DNA of 15,499 nt from Spirochaetaceae bacterium (GTDB lineage Bacteria > Spirochaetota > Spirochaetia > B11-G9), in the NCBI GenBank assembly GCA_030633365.1, contig DAOVSY010000023.1:1-15499 (forward strand). Reading direction: 5' to 3'. The translations under genes were made by a program, and so were the position numbers. The notes below the pieces were generated by a model. The model ran no database searches. It was not told the DNA's origin and worked only from the letters and a program-made list of their open reading frames with translations. The first letter of the stretch is position 1. Each line of letters opens with the position of its first letter. Of this stretch, positions 7,202-14,803 are shown piece by piece.

Positions 7202-8292
7202 TTGCCTTCCTTCTTAGTCTGTATTCCAAATCGTTTTAGCTTTGTATACTGATCAATCATTGGCACAAATATATTCATCAATATAATTGCAAGAGAGACA
7301 CCCTCAGGAAAAGAACCATAAATTCTAATTAGAAATGTAAGAACACCCACCCCGATACCATAGATGAGCATTCCTGACCTTGTATGAGGAGAAGTTACCA
7401 TATCTGTTGCCATATAGAGAGCACCAAGGATAAGCCCTCCTGTTAACATATGAAAAAGAACATCTCCACTAAAATAGGAACCACCGGAAAATCGGGTACC
7501 TCCAAAAATCCAGATTAATATCCCAAAACTAGCTAAGTAGGAAACAGGTATTTCCCATGTAATAATCTTACGAAAAAACAAATAGATACTTCCCAAAAGA
7601 AGTAGAGCAACTGATACTTCACCAAGACTTCCAGGGATATTACCTAAAAACATATCAAAATAACCATCAGAAAGCTGAAACCCCAAATTATTATTTAACC
7701 AGGCAGTAATACCTGAATCCAGATTAGTATGCGGATAACCGGTTTCAACTAAAAACCCGGCAGGACCTTTTACAGTTCCGGAATATTCCAATAAACCTGA
7801 TTTTAAATATCCAAGGGGTGTAGCATTTGTAACAGAATCAACTGCAGTTAATGTCCTGGGCATTGTCCATCTGGTCATTGGCCCGGTCCATGAAAAGAAA
7901 ACAAAAACACGCCCTGCTAAAGCAGGATTCATGAAGTTCCCCCCTAATCCTCCAAAAGTCCATTTCACAACTACTATTGCAAATACCGATGCTACAACAG
8001 GGATATAGAATGGAATAGATGGAGGCATATTAAAACCTATAAGAAGGCCTGTAAGAAAAGCACTTCCATCCAGTAAAGTATTCTTTTTTAGTAAATATGC
8101 CATTGCAAGCTCTGCCAGAACAGCAGCAGCAATAGAAGCAATTAAAACTCCCAGAACCCTTAAACCAAAAACCCATACTCCCCAAATACCGGCAGGGAGA
8201 AGACAAAGGCTAACAGCCCACATTACAGAACTTGTTGAATCAAATTGCTTAATTTGCGGAGAACTCTCTATAATCAAGTTATTATCACTCAT
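7198..8292 (-). CDS. rnfD: Rnf complex membrane FMN-binding subunit D
   Basis: This 364-residue polytopic membrane protein is homologous to NqrB. The family segment GGLGGNFMNPALAGRVF (114-130) and the covalent FMN motif SVTNATPLG are present, with T158 the expected flavinylated Thr. It is an ion-translocating core subunit, running Na+ or H+ transport with electron flow from ferredoxin to NAD+. The start at 8292 has an AAGAAGG Shine-Dalgarno seven to eight bases upstream. That site lies inside the disused C-terminal part of rnfC, and the old rnfC frame overlaps this ATG by four bases (ATGA). It is itself overlapped by rnfG. Confidence 0.95.
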   Translation of the reverse strand: MSDNNLIIESSPQIKQFDSTSSVMWAVSLCLLPAGIWGVWVFGLRVLGVLIASIAAAVLAELAMAYLLKKNTLLDGSAFLTGLLIGFNMPPSIPFYIPVVASVFAIVVVKWTFGGLGGNFMNPALAGRVFVFFSWTGPMTRWTMPRTLTAVDSVTNATPLGYLKSGLLEYSGTVKGPAGFLVETGYPHTNLDSGITAWLNNNLGFQLSDGYFDMFLGNIPGSLGEVSVALLLLGSIYLFFRKIITWEIPVSYLASFGILIWIFGGTRFSGGSYFSGDVLFHMLTGGLILGALYMATDMVTSPHTRSGMLIYGIGVGVLTFLIRIYGSFPEGVSLAIILMNIFVPMIDQYTKLKRFGIQTKKEGK

Positions 8293-8360
8293 GCTTTAAC
8301 CTTCTTAGTTCTTAACATCCTTTTTCCAAGTCTAAAACCCTGAATAAGAGGTATGCGTCA
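8289..8360 (-). pseudogene. Untranslated in-frame remnant of the rnfC C-terminus
   Basis: In the rnfC frame, after TAA (8363-8361) and TGA (8360-8358), there are 22 sense codons reading RIPLIQGFRLGKRMLR then TKKVKA, ending in TGA at 8291-8289. RnfC proteins typically continue after the last cluster with IPL(V/I)Q..RLGK, so this is the lost tail. The final TGA overlaps the rnfD ATG by four bases, as at other junctions of this operon. The frame is therefore intact except for the two stops. A nine-codon ORF also starts inside the stop pair (ATG 8361-8359), probably by chance. Confidence 0.8.
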
Positions 8361-9620
8361 TTAACACACATAACCGCAGCTACCACATTCCTTACAATCC
8401 ATAAGGCCAATATTTTCTGCACTGTCATATTCAGAATGATCAATATATTTAAATAAAGTAGTGGGATTAAGTCCCATAGGACAGGCTGCTATACAACGCC
8501 CACAAGAGATACAAGCTGTTTGAGCAGCTCCCTTAACTTCTCTGGCTGTAAGAGCCAATACCCCACTGGTACCTTTTGTAACTGGAGTATCAAGATCATA
8601 AATAGCAAAGCCCATCATAGGCCCACCTACAACAACTTTAACAGGTTTTTCTGTAAATCCACCGCATTCCTCAATAAGACTGCTAATAGGAGTACCTATC
8701 CTTGCTTTAAGGTTCTGAGGATTTTTTATAGCTCCACCTGATATTGTGATAACCCTTTCAATAAGAGGTTTTCCCAGTACAACTGCTTCATATATTGCAT
8801 GAACTGTCCCAACATTTGAAACAACACAACCAATTTCAATAGGAAGAGCACCTGAAGGGACCTCTCTGCCAGTAACAGCTTTTAACAACTGTTTTTCATC
8901 ACCCTGGGGGTATTTAACCTCCAAACCAATAACATCCAGAGATATTTTTGCACGTTTCGCAGCTTCTCTAATGCTTTCAATGGCGTTTTCTTTATTTATT
9001 TCAATTCCAATGGCAAGTTTTTCAGGTTTTAAAATACTCGTTATAATTTGAATGCCTTCTATTATCTGATCAGCTTTTTCCAGCATAAGACGATGATCTG
9101 CTGTAAGATATGGTTCACATTCAACTCCATTTATTACGAGGTATTCAACTTTTTTCCCTCTTGGAATGGAAAACTTAACATTGGCAGGAAAAGTTGCACC
9201 TCCCAATCCTACAATTCCATTGGAGTTAATAATTTCTATTAGTTCTTTTTTGGAAAAATGATCCCAACTGGTCTCAATGACTTCCTTGCCCAGGCGATCA
9301 AACTCTCCTTCCATTTCAATAACTATTGCTTTGCTGGTCATACCGTTTGGAAGATATATATCACTAATTTCTTTAACTGTGCCAGGTACAGGAGAATGAA
9401 TATTACCTGAAATAAATCCTGTTGATTTTCCAATCAGCATTCCTTCTCTAACTATGTCACCAGGGTCTACCATACATTCAGAAGGGCTCCCAAGTTGTTG
9501 AGACATTGCCACAACTGATAAGTCAGAAATAACTGCATTTTTAATAGGTTTATTTTCTGACAGATATTTTTTACCAGGAGGATGTACTCCTCCTCTGTTA
9601 AATGTCTTTAATCCTTTCAT
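8361..9620 (-). CDS. rnfC: Rnf complex NADH-binding/Fe-S subunit C, truncated by tandem stops
   Basis: RnfC is the peripheral subunit that reduces NAD+ with electrons from the membrane part. Landmarks in the 419 residues are the N-terminal FNRGGVHPPG block, a nucleotide-binding GLGGATFP motif, the KYPQGDEKQLL segment, an SLBB region (ISGGAIKNPQNLKARIGTP) and two C-terminal 4Fe-4S motifs, CISCGRCIAACP and CKECGSCGYVC. Normally the second motif ends in CP and is followed by about 20 more residues. Here the last Cys codon is followed by TAA then TGA, so the protein ends on that Cys. All eight cluster cysteines remain, so function could survive. The start ATG overlaps the stop of the upstream membrane gene by four bases (ATGA). 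The downstream frame remnant is listed separately. Confidence 0.9.
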   Translation of the reverse strand: MKGLKTFNRGGVHPPGKKYLSENKPIKNAVISDLSVVAMSQQLGSPSECMVDPGDIVREGMLIGKSTGFISGNIHSPVPGTVKEISDIYLPNGMTSKAIVIEMEGEFDRLGKEVIETSWDHFSKKELIEIINSNGIVGLGGATFPANVKFSIPRGKKVEYLVINGVECEPYLTADHRLMLEKADQIIEGIQIITSILKPEKLAIGIEINKENAIESIREAAKRAKISLDVIGLEVKYPQGDEKQLLKAVTGREVPSGALPIEIGCVVSNVGTVHAIYEAVVLGKPLIERVITISGGAIKNPQNLKARIGTPISSLIEECGGFTEKPVKVVVGGPMMGFAIYDLDTPVTKGTSGVLALTAREVKGAAQTACISCGRCIAACPMGLNPTTLFKYIDHSEYDSAENIGLMDCKECGSCGYVC

Positions 9621-11164
9621 ACTGCCTGTTGTTTTCTCCTTAAAAGAAATTCTTTAAGTATATACCAACCTGATAGAGATAAATTACTCAACCAAAATAG
9701 AAGTGCTGCTGCAAGAAAAATAGAAAACCAGTAGTGATTTCTTAAATAGTCACCAGCAAGTAAATCTCCAAACTCAGACTGATAGGCTACAAGTACAGGA
9801 GACCCCTGACTAATCAACATGCTGAGAATATCTGAAGATAAACCGGAGTCCATTATACTTTCATACCAGGCATCTGTAAACATAAAAATGTTCACATTTT
9901 TTTCTTTAACATCCCCCTTCACCATAGAAAACAGTGGAACAGAAAGAATTTGTTCAGGCTCAGGAAAAGAATAATTAAATCCATATGAATAAGTCTCCAA
10001 AAATTTCATATGGGATATATAATCACTGAGATTTGGTAATTCTGACTGAATTGAATGCTTATCTAATATTTGAAGTGAAGATCGTGAGAAATCTTTTACA
10101 CCCTCAATAGCTACTGGAACAGGTAGTTTTATATTTGATTCAAACCTGTTTTCGTGAATAAGCAAGGGTGAAAGAAATATTATTAAAATTAAAGAACAAA
10201 AACTATATATATCAGACCTTATTATTTTCCTCACATTAAATTTAATAATTACAGGAAAAAACATCCTGTGCTGCTGTAATTTCCGCTTATAATCAAGAAT
10301 AATTATATAAAAAACAATAGAAAATAAATGAGCAAAAAAAGCAATAAAATAAGCAGCTAAATATGGAAGAGTTTTTAAATTAAGTAATAAATAGATAACA
10401 GAAAAAATCATTATTAAAACTGATAAAATAAGTTTCTTTTTATTAATTGGATCAAATACACCCAAATTTAGATAATGTTTGAATGATCTATAAAGCAGAG
10501 AACCAAGAAGTACCAGTGAAAACAAAAATATTATTGACACAAGGACCCCGGGGAGTCCGGAAGAAGATGCAAATTGGAACCATGGAAAAATTCCAGGAAC
10601 CAAAATAGGCCACAACTCTTTATGCCAAATAAGAAGCAAAATAATTGCAAATATAAAAAACAATATACTTATGGATTCCTGAACCAGTTTTATTTCTGGA
10701 AGAACCCAGGTATATGGATAGTTTTTCATTATTTTATTCATTTTTCTGGAAAAATCAGTAGAACTTAAATTAGACTTTATGTAAACAACATGATAATTTT
10801 CAGATAATATCTTTCCGGTAAATAGAAGAGGAAGTTTTTTTAGAAATGGATCATAAAGAGGATCCCCATCAACATAAAAATTTTTTAGTTCTGAAACAGG
10901 GATAAACAAGCTTTCATCATAATTAAAAACCTGAATCATTGAATTATATTCAGATAAAATCTCCCATTCACTATTTTTTTTTAATTCATCCACAAGAGAA
11001 ACCACAGGCGCATCTGCTTCCAAAGCAAGTGTATAATAGCCATTCCAAATATTATGAGTAATATCTTTCAAAGGCATATTAACAGTTAGAGATAGTCCCA
11101 AATATACAATTGCAGTAAATATTAATAGGGAAACAGCAGTTATTCTATTATTCAAATGTTTCAT
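9617..11164 (-). CDS. Multi-spanning membrane protein of unknown function, first gene of the rnf operon
   Basis: I do not recognise the family. The 515-residue protein has an N-terminal membrane segment (about 8-28), a non-cytoplasmic-looking region of about 135 residues, a block of roughly six membrane segments (about 165-336), a second soluble region (about 340-475) and a last membrane helix (about 477-494) with a basic tail ending LLRRKQQAV. The loop at about 420-430 (YMFIFMFTDAW-like hydrophobic strand in VNIFMFTDAWYES) suggests an alpha/beta soluble domain. The start chosen is ATG 11164 (MKHLNNRITAV); the 28 residues upstream in frame are poor coding sequence and would overrun the promoter. 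Its stop overlaps the rnfC start by four bases, so it is coupled to Rnf synthesis. A role in assembly, or as an accessory of the complex, is inference from position only. Confidence 0.7.
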   Translation of the reverse strand: MKHLNNRITAVSLLIFTAIVYLGLSLTVNMPLKDITHNIWNGYYTLALEADAPVVSLVDELKKNSEWEILSEYNSMIQVFNYDESLFIPVSELKNFYVDGDPLYDPFLKKLPLLFTGKILSENYHVVYIKSNLSSTDFSRKMNKIMKNYPYTWVLPEIKLVQESISILFFIFAIILLLIWHKELWPILVPGIFPWFQFASSSGLPGVLVSIIFLFSLVLLGSLLYRSFKHYLNLGVFDPINKKKLILSVLIMIFSVIYLLLNLKTLPYLAAYFIAFFAHLFSIVFYIIILDYKRKLQQHRMFFPVIIKFNVRKIIRSDIYSFCSLILIIFLSPLLIHENRFESNIKLPVPVAIEGVKDFSRSSLQILDKHSIQSELPNLSDYISHMKFLETYSYGFNYSFPEPEQILSVPLFSMVKGDVKEKNVNIFMFTDAWYESIMDSGLSSDILSMLISQGSPVLVAYQSEFGDLLAGDYLRNHYWFSIFLAAALLFWLSNLSLSGWYILKEFLLRRKQQAV

Positions 11165-11183
11165 TTCTCGAGTATTTTTACTA

Positions 11184-11189
11184 ATTATA
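11184..11189 (-). promoter_or_regulatory. Candidate -10 box of the rnf operon promoter
   Basis: The minus strand has a consensus TATAAT at 11189-11184, placing a start of transcription about 12 bases before the ATG at 11164. The best -35 match at a sensible spacing is only TTCAAA (18-base spacer). A TTGACA further up (11227-11222) is too far from it (32 bases), and another TATTAT lies at 11197-11192. The promoter is likely here but its exact form is unsure. Confidence 0.45.
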
Positions 11190-11254
11190 AGATAATACAG
11201 TTTGTATTTTGAAATAGCATTTGTCAAGCAAAATTGTAGATTCATCAATGCTTA

Positions 11255-11283
11255 TTGTACAGAAATCTCTCAATGTGTATAAT
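11255..11283 (+). promoter_or_regulatory. Candidate promoter abutting the P-loop/Asp23-like gene start
   Basis: The plus strand has TTGTAC (11255-11260), 17 bases of spacer and a consensus TATAAT (11278-11283). Six bases separate it from ATG 11290, so transcription would start at about the A of ATG. There is no Shine-Dalgarno before that ATG. This spacing is the same as at the Cas2-like gene and supports 11290 as the start. Confidence 0.5.
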
Positions 11284-11289
11284 TCTCAA

Positions 11290-12147
11290 ATGATAAAACT
11301 TATCAGACATTTAAACTGGCTGGCAAGAGGCATAAAAATATATGCTCTTGTGGGTAAAAGTGGTACAGGTAAAAGTTTTAGAGCAAAACTTGTTTCTGAG
11401 AAATTTGGAATAGAACTAATTATAGATGACGGCCTGCTAATTAGAGATCAAAAAATAATTGCAGGGAAATCCGCTAAAAAAGAAAAATCTTATCTTGGTG
11501 CAATTAAAACAGCAGTATTTGACAACAAAGATCATAAAAACAGTGTTATCAAAGCCCTGGAAAAAGAAAAATTTAAAAGAGTTCTTATTCTTGGTACTTC
11601 AGAAAAGATGATTAGAAAAATTGCCAGTAGACTGAATCTTCCATCACCATCAAAAATATTAAATATTGAACAACTGGCTAGCAAAGAAGAGATTGCTCTG
11701 GCTATAAAATCAAGAAAAATGGAAGGTAAACATGTAATTCCTGTGCCTGCTATTGAAATTCACAGAACTTATCCAAGATTTGTTTATGATTCAATAAGAG
11801 TTTTTGTAAAAAAGAATATTCTTTTTCGTGGAGGGAACGAGGTATTTGAAAAAGCAATAGTAAGACCGGAATTTGGAGAAAAAGGTAAAATAAGGATTTC
11901 GGAATCTGCAATTACCCAGATGGTAACACATTGTATAGATGAATTTGATGACACAATAACTGTAAAAAAGTTACATGTAAAAAATGACCCCAGGGGTTAT
12001 AAGCTTAAGATATCAATTCATATACCTCTGGGCATACAAATGTCCGGTAGTATTCATAATTTACAGGAATATATAATTGAAAGCATTGAGAGATACTCAG
12101 GAGTAAATATTTACAGAGTAACAATAACTATAGATAAACTCCTTTAA
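11290..12147 (+). CDS. P-loop NTPase fused to an Asp23/YloU-like domain
   Basis: The 285-residue protein has two parts. Near the N-terminus a strand (KIYALV) leads into a perfect Walker A motif, GKSGTGKS (22-29), then a helix and an acidic pair in LIIDDGLL (D46-D47) that could act as a Walker B or base-sensing site. The predicted alpha/beta NTPase core runs to about residue 140. After a linker, residues about 200-285 (from IRISESAITQMVTHCIDEF through LKISIHIPLG and a helix to NIYRVTITIDKLL) follow the Asp23/Gls24/YloU pattern of helix, beta-hairpin, helix, strand. Known Asp23-type proteins work in envelope stress and lipid metabolism, but a function for this fusion is unknown to me. ATG 11290 is chosen for the adjoining promoter; ATG 11248 and TTG 11221 are in frame upstream without a clear ribosome-binding site. 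Confidence 0.7.
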   Translation: MIKLIRHLNWLARGIKIYALVGKSGTGKSFRAKLVSEKFGIELIIDDGLLIRDQKIIAGKSAKKEKSYLGAIKTAVFDNKDHKNSVIKALEKEKFKRVLILGTSEKMIRKIASRLNLPSPSKILNIEQLASKEEIALAIKSRKMEGKHVIPVPAIEIHRTYPRFVYDSIRVFVKKNILFRGGNEVFEKAIVRPEFGEKGKIRISESAITQMVTHCIDEFDDTITVKKLHVKNDPRGYKLKISIHIPLGIQMSGSIHNLQEYIIESIERYSGVNIYRVTITIDKLL

Positions 12148-12169
12148 TACGCATAAAAAAGAAAAATAT

Positions 12170-12198
12170 TTGACAAAATCTTATCATGCACATAATGT
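12170..12198 (+). promoter_or_regulatory. Candidate promoter upstream of the exported peptidase-like gene
   Basis: TTGACA (12170-12175) is a perfect -35 box, followed by a 17-base spacer and TAATGT (12193-12198), a moderate -10 box. Transcription would start about 12205, leaving a leader of about 78 bases that holds a small ORF and a short hairpin. Confidence 0.5.
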
Positions 12199-12211
12199 AA
12201 TAGTAGGAAGA

Positions 12212-12268
12212 ATGATAAAAAGAGAAAAAATAACTTTAATAAGCAAAGATTGCTGCTTTTTATCATAA
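12212..12268 (+). CDS. Possible 18-residue leader peptide
   Basis: ATG 12212 follows AGGAAG closely (the gap is short for a Shine-Dalgarno) and opens a frame of 18 codons, reading MIKREKITLISKDCCFLS, ending at TAA 12266-12268, just before the GGGAG of the next gene. A weak hairpin, AGCAA-AGA-TTGCT (about 12242-12254) followed by a T run, overlaps its end. It could be a leader/attenuator arrangement or chance; nothing here identifies a controlling amino acid. Confidence 0.25.
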   Translation: MIKREKITLISKDCCFLS

Positions 12269-12282
12269 TATGGGAGTTAGTT

Positions 12283-13545
12283 ATGAAAAAAATTATTTTT
12301 TTAGTTATTATCACATTCATAATTGTGATACCGGTATTTAGTCAAACTATGTATTTGGCAGAAAGTAACAAATATAGAGTATATACAGATATAAGCAAAG
12401 AAATTGCACAATATGCAGCAACAGCTATGGATGAATATTTTAAGCTCTATAACCGTTATTTTCATTTCGATGAAAATAAACTGGATTCAAAACTTCAAAT
12501 TAGAATTTTTCAATCTAAAGATGGTTTTGATAATTACCTCTCAACTATTATCCCTGGAGAAAGTAATTCATATGTATTTCTTCAATATAAAAATACTAAT
12601 AGAAGTGAACTTGTTACCTATAGCATGGCTGATACTGATAAAATGAAAAAGACGCTAATACACCATGGCTTTGTTCAATTTTTAAAAACTTTTATTCCTC
12701 AGGCACCACTCTGGATGCAAAAAGGATTTGCTATTTATTTTGAAAAAAGCCTTTATAATGATCAGGATAATTCTGTAACATTTCAGGAAAATTACGATTG
12801 GGCAGTTACTCTTAAGAAATATATAGCAGCAGATAGAAAAGATCCTCTAAATCAAAAACTTTTTTCGATATCAGATCTATTATCTATAGATACAGCAGAA
12901 GCTAATAATAATATTAATGTTTTTTATGCAGAATCATGGGCTCTGGTCAGTTTTCTTATTAACTCAAAGTATTCGGAATATAACAGAGTTCTATGGGATG
13001 CAATATCTTCTTTAGAACAAGATGCACAAAAAATTGAAAATGAAGAAGCTATTTTAAAATCGTCATTTTTCTGGACAGATAAAAATACATTTCTTACAGA
13101 TTTTTATTTCTATGCAGAATCTATAAAATCATTTAATGAGCTTGTTCAGGATGGAATTAAAGCCTATTCAGAAGGTAATTTGGGAGAAGCAGAAAGAATA
13201 TTTATAAAGGGAATGATTATTAATGAAAATAATTACATTCCTTACTATTACATGGGTTTAATTAATTACTCACGAAAAGATTATGCAATGGCAGAATATT
13301 ATTATCATTCTACTGCAGAAAGAGGTGGAGACATAAATTTATTAAATTATGCTCTTGGTGTTAATTCATACGCAAATAATAATTCAGAAGATGCAGTTTT
13401 CTATTTAAGTAAGGTAGAATCCGGTGAATATTATAACAAGTCGGTTGAACTACTTTCAACTTTTTCTGATGGAATCGAGGAAGATGTTGATTCTTTAGAA
13501 AATGAGAGTGAACAGAAAGAGACACAATCGAAAAGTAGTAAATAA
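12283..13545 (+). CDS. Exported peptidase-MA-like (DUF1570-type) protein with degraded zinc site and TPR-like tail
   Basis: The 420-residue protein begins with a signal peptide (residues 1-20, KKIIFLVIITFIIVIPVFS). The segment TLIHHGFVQFLKTFI (124-138) followed by PLWMQKGFAIYFE (142-154) matches the pattern of gluzincin peptidases, where LxHELxHxL is followed by a WLxEGLAxYxE block. Here H128 is kept but the catalytic Glu is Gly129 and the second zinc His is Gln132, so proteolysis is doubtful. Residues about 295-385 hold two to three TPR-like helical pairs (AYSEGNLGEAERIFIKGM, YYYMGLINYSRKDYAMAEYYYHS). The C-terminal 20 residues are Glu/Ser/Lys-rich. ATG 12283 is preferred because a GGGAG Shine-Dalgarno sits seven bases away and the signal peptide starts there; an in-frame ATG at 12250 is rejected. 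Function is unknown, probably protein binding in the envelope. Confidence 0.7.
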   Translation: MKKIIFLVIITFIIVIPVFSQTMYLAESNKYRVYTDISKEIAQYAATAMDEYFKLYNRYFHFDENKLDSKLQIRIFQSKDGFDNYLSTIIPGESNSYVFLQYKNTNRSELVTYSMADTDKMKKTLIHHGFVQFLKTFIPQAPLWMQKGFAIYFEKSLYNDQDNSVTFQENYDWAVTLKKYIAADRKDPLNQKLFSISDLLSIDTAEANNNINVFYAESWALVSFLINSKYSEYNRVLWDAISSLEQDAQKIENEEAILKSSFFWTDKNTFLTDFYFYAESIKSFNELVQDGIKAYSEGNLGEAERIFIKGMIINENNYIPYYYMGLINYSRKDYAMAEYYYHSTAERGGDINLLNYALGVNSYANNNSEDAVFYLSKVESGEYYNKSVELLSTFSDGIEEDVDSLENESEQKETQSKSSK

Positions 13546-13546
13546 T

Positions 13547-13584
13547 ATCTTACTGCGGTACTTATTTTAAGTACCGCCTAAGAT
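13547..13584. terminator. Bidirectional hairpin between convergent genes
   Basis: GCGGTACTTA (13555-13564), a TTT loop and TAAGTACCGC (13568-13577) form a perfect ten-base-pair stem. It is extended by ATCTTA (13547-13552) pairing with TAAGAT (13579-13584) across a small internal loop. The hairpin begins two bases after the stop of the plus-strand gene and ends two bases before the pcnB stop. This is the expected place for a shared terminator, although the T tract on either side is short. Confidence 0.8.
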
Positions 13585-13586
13585 TT

Positions 13587-14723
13587 CTATCTCCTGTTGC
13601 GCGAATGACGGTTTCTATCATGACTTTTTTTTGTAATTTTGCCTTCATGAACTGTCTTTTTTCTTCGAATTGCATTTTTAGGAGGAATAATATTTTCATT
13701 TCTAAATAATTTAACAACTGCCATCTCTACTTCCTGATTAGGAGGTGTAATAGGACTAATTAACCTTTTAACATCCTTAAAGGTGTCTCTGAAAAGAAAT
13801 GTAGTATTTTCATACTCATCCGGAAAATTAATAAAAGATGAAACCAAAGCTGCAATAAAACGACCTTTTCTGCTTTCATTTTTATTTTTAACATCTTCAT
13901 CGAGCATATTCAGATCAGTTATAAAACTATTAGTATGTTCATTCTTACCTTTTCTAAGCACTAAAGAGTTTATTTCCGGCAGCATAAATCGAAGTAAATT
14001 ATATTTAAGAAGTGTTCTAATAATTTGTGAAGAATAACCCGTAGCCAGTATTTTCATAACTTCTTCGGTCATACGTGAAGATGAACACCTTTTTAATTCT
14101 GTACCATATTTTCTAATACTCTTAGCTAACATAAAAGATAAACTGAACCCTGTTGTACCGGAATATTTTATTGCTCTTATCATCCTTACCGGATCCTCAA
14201 TAAATGTAGTAGATAGAGGTATTAGAGATCTAATTTTTTTATGCTGTATATCCTTCCAGCCATCTATAAAGTCTATAATATATTCTTTTCCAGGATCATA
14301 GTAGAGAGCATTAATTGTAAAATCTCTTCTTTTAACATCATCTTCAATCTGTCCATAGACATTATTATCATTATTTTCTGATTCTGATCTAAAAGTGGAA
14401 ACCTCAATAATTTTATTGGGAAAGTACATATGAACCAGTCGAAATCGTCTGCCAATTATTCTGGCATTCCAAAATAATTTTTTTATTTTTCCAGGCAGTG
14501 CATTTGTAGATATATCAAAGTCTTTGGGTTTTTTATTTAATATCAGATCCCTGACTGCTCCACCAACTATATAGGCATCATAGCCGGAATCTCCTAATCG
14601 TTGAGTTATTTTGACTGCATCTTTATCCATTAATGACTTATCAATACCATGATCATCTTTTGTATATATTCGGGCAATAGCTACCCTTTTCCCTGTAGAA
14701 GAGGTTCCATATCTTATGAGCAA
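13587..14723 (-). CDS. pcnB: Poly(A) polymerase I (PcnB-type nucleotidyltransferase)
   Basis: PcnB adds 3' poly(A) tails to RNA and promotes RNA turnover. The N-terminal lead IYTKDDHGID (19-28) is typical of PcnB rather than CCA-adding enzymes. The nucleotidyltransferase core shows GGAVRDL (54-60), the metal-binding pair in KDFDIST (D68, D70), the third carboxylate in IIEVSTFR (E107), the GQIEDDVKRRDFTIN block (124-138) and EDPVRMIRA (176-184). The basic C-terminus (RRKKTVHEGKITKKSHDRNRHSRNRR region) resembles the arginine-rich RNA-binding tail of PcnB. The protein has 378 residues. No ATG precedes the conserved N-terminus, so TTG 14723 is the likely start, with only a weak ribosome-binding site. 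A tRNA nucleotidyltransferase is the alternative. It is divergent from hisS and convergent with the peptidase-like gene. Confidence 0.85.
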   Translation of the reverse strand: MLIRYGTSSTGKRVAIARIYTKDDHGIDKSLMDKDAVKITQRLGDSGYDAYIVGGAVRDLILNKKPKDFDISTNALPGKIKKLFWNARIIGRRFRLVHMYFPNKIIEVSTFRSESENNDNNVYGQIEDDVKRRDFTINALYYDPGKEYIIDFIDGWKDIQHKKIRSLIPLSTTFIEDPVRMIRAIKYSGTTGFSLSFMLAKSIRKYGTELKRCSSSRMTEEVMKILATGYSSQIIRTLLKYNLLRFMLPEINSLVLRKGKNEHTNSFITDLNMLDEDVKNKNESRKGRFIAALVSSFINFPDEYENTTFLFRDTFKDVKRLISPITPPNQEVEMAVVKLFRNENIIPPKNAIRRKKTVHEGKITKKSHDRNRHSRNRR

Positions 14724-14736
14724 TTTTTTGTCTCGC

Positions 14737-14787
14737 TTGAATTTTTAGTCTATTCTGGTCTACTATCATAAAATTGAAAGGTATAAT
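14737..14787 (+). promoter_or_regulatory. Candidate hisS promoter region
   Basis: Two arrangements are visible in the 80-base gap between pcnB and hisS. The first is TTGAAT (14737-14742) with an 18-base spacer and TACTAT (14761-14766). The second is a consensus TATAAT (14782-14787) without a good -35, whose transcript would begin just at the Shine-Dalgarno. The first leaves a normal leader of about 30 bases and is preferred. Confidence 0.4.
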
Positions 14788-14803
14788 AATCAAGAGGTGA
14801 ATG

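Noticed and set aside
8358..8363. Programmed read-through or recoding of the rnfC stops
   Set aside because: Two consecutive stops (TAA TGA) with no recoding element make read-through unlikely; mutation, error or a functional truncation fits better.
11222..11227. TTGACA on the minus strand as the -35 of the rnf promoter
   Set aside because: No -10 box lies 16-18 bases downstream; the nearest good ones are about 24 and 32 bases away.
11165..11248. N-terminal extension of the rnf-operon membrane protein up to 11248
   Set aside because: It would overlap the rnf promoter and the divergent gene's leader, and the true hydrophobic start follows MKHLNN at 11164.
11221..11289. Starts at TTG 11221 or ATG 11248 for the P-loop protein
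   Set aside because: Neither has a ribosome-binding site, and a promoter with TATAAT at 11278-11283 would begin transcription after them. They stay possible if a promoter lies further upstream.
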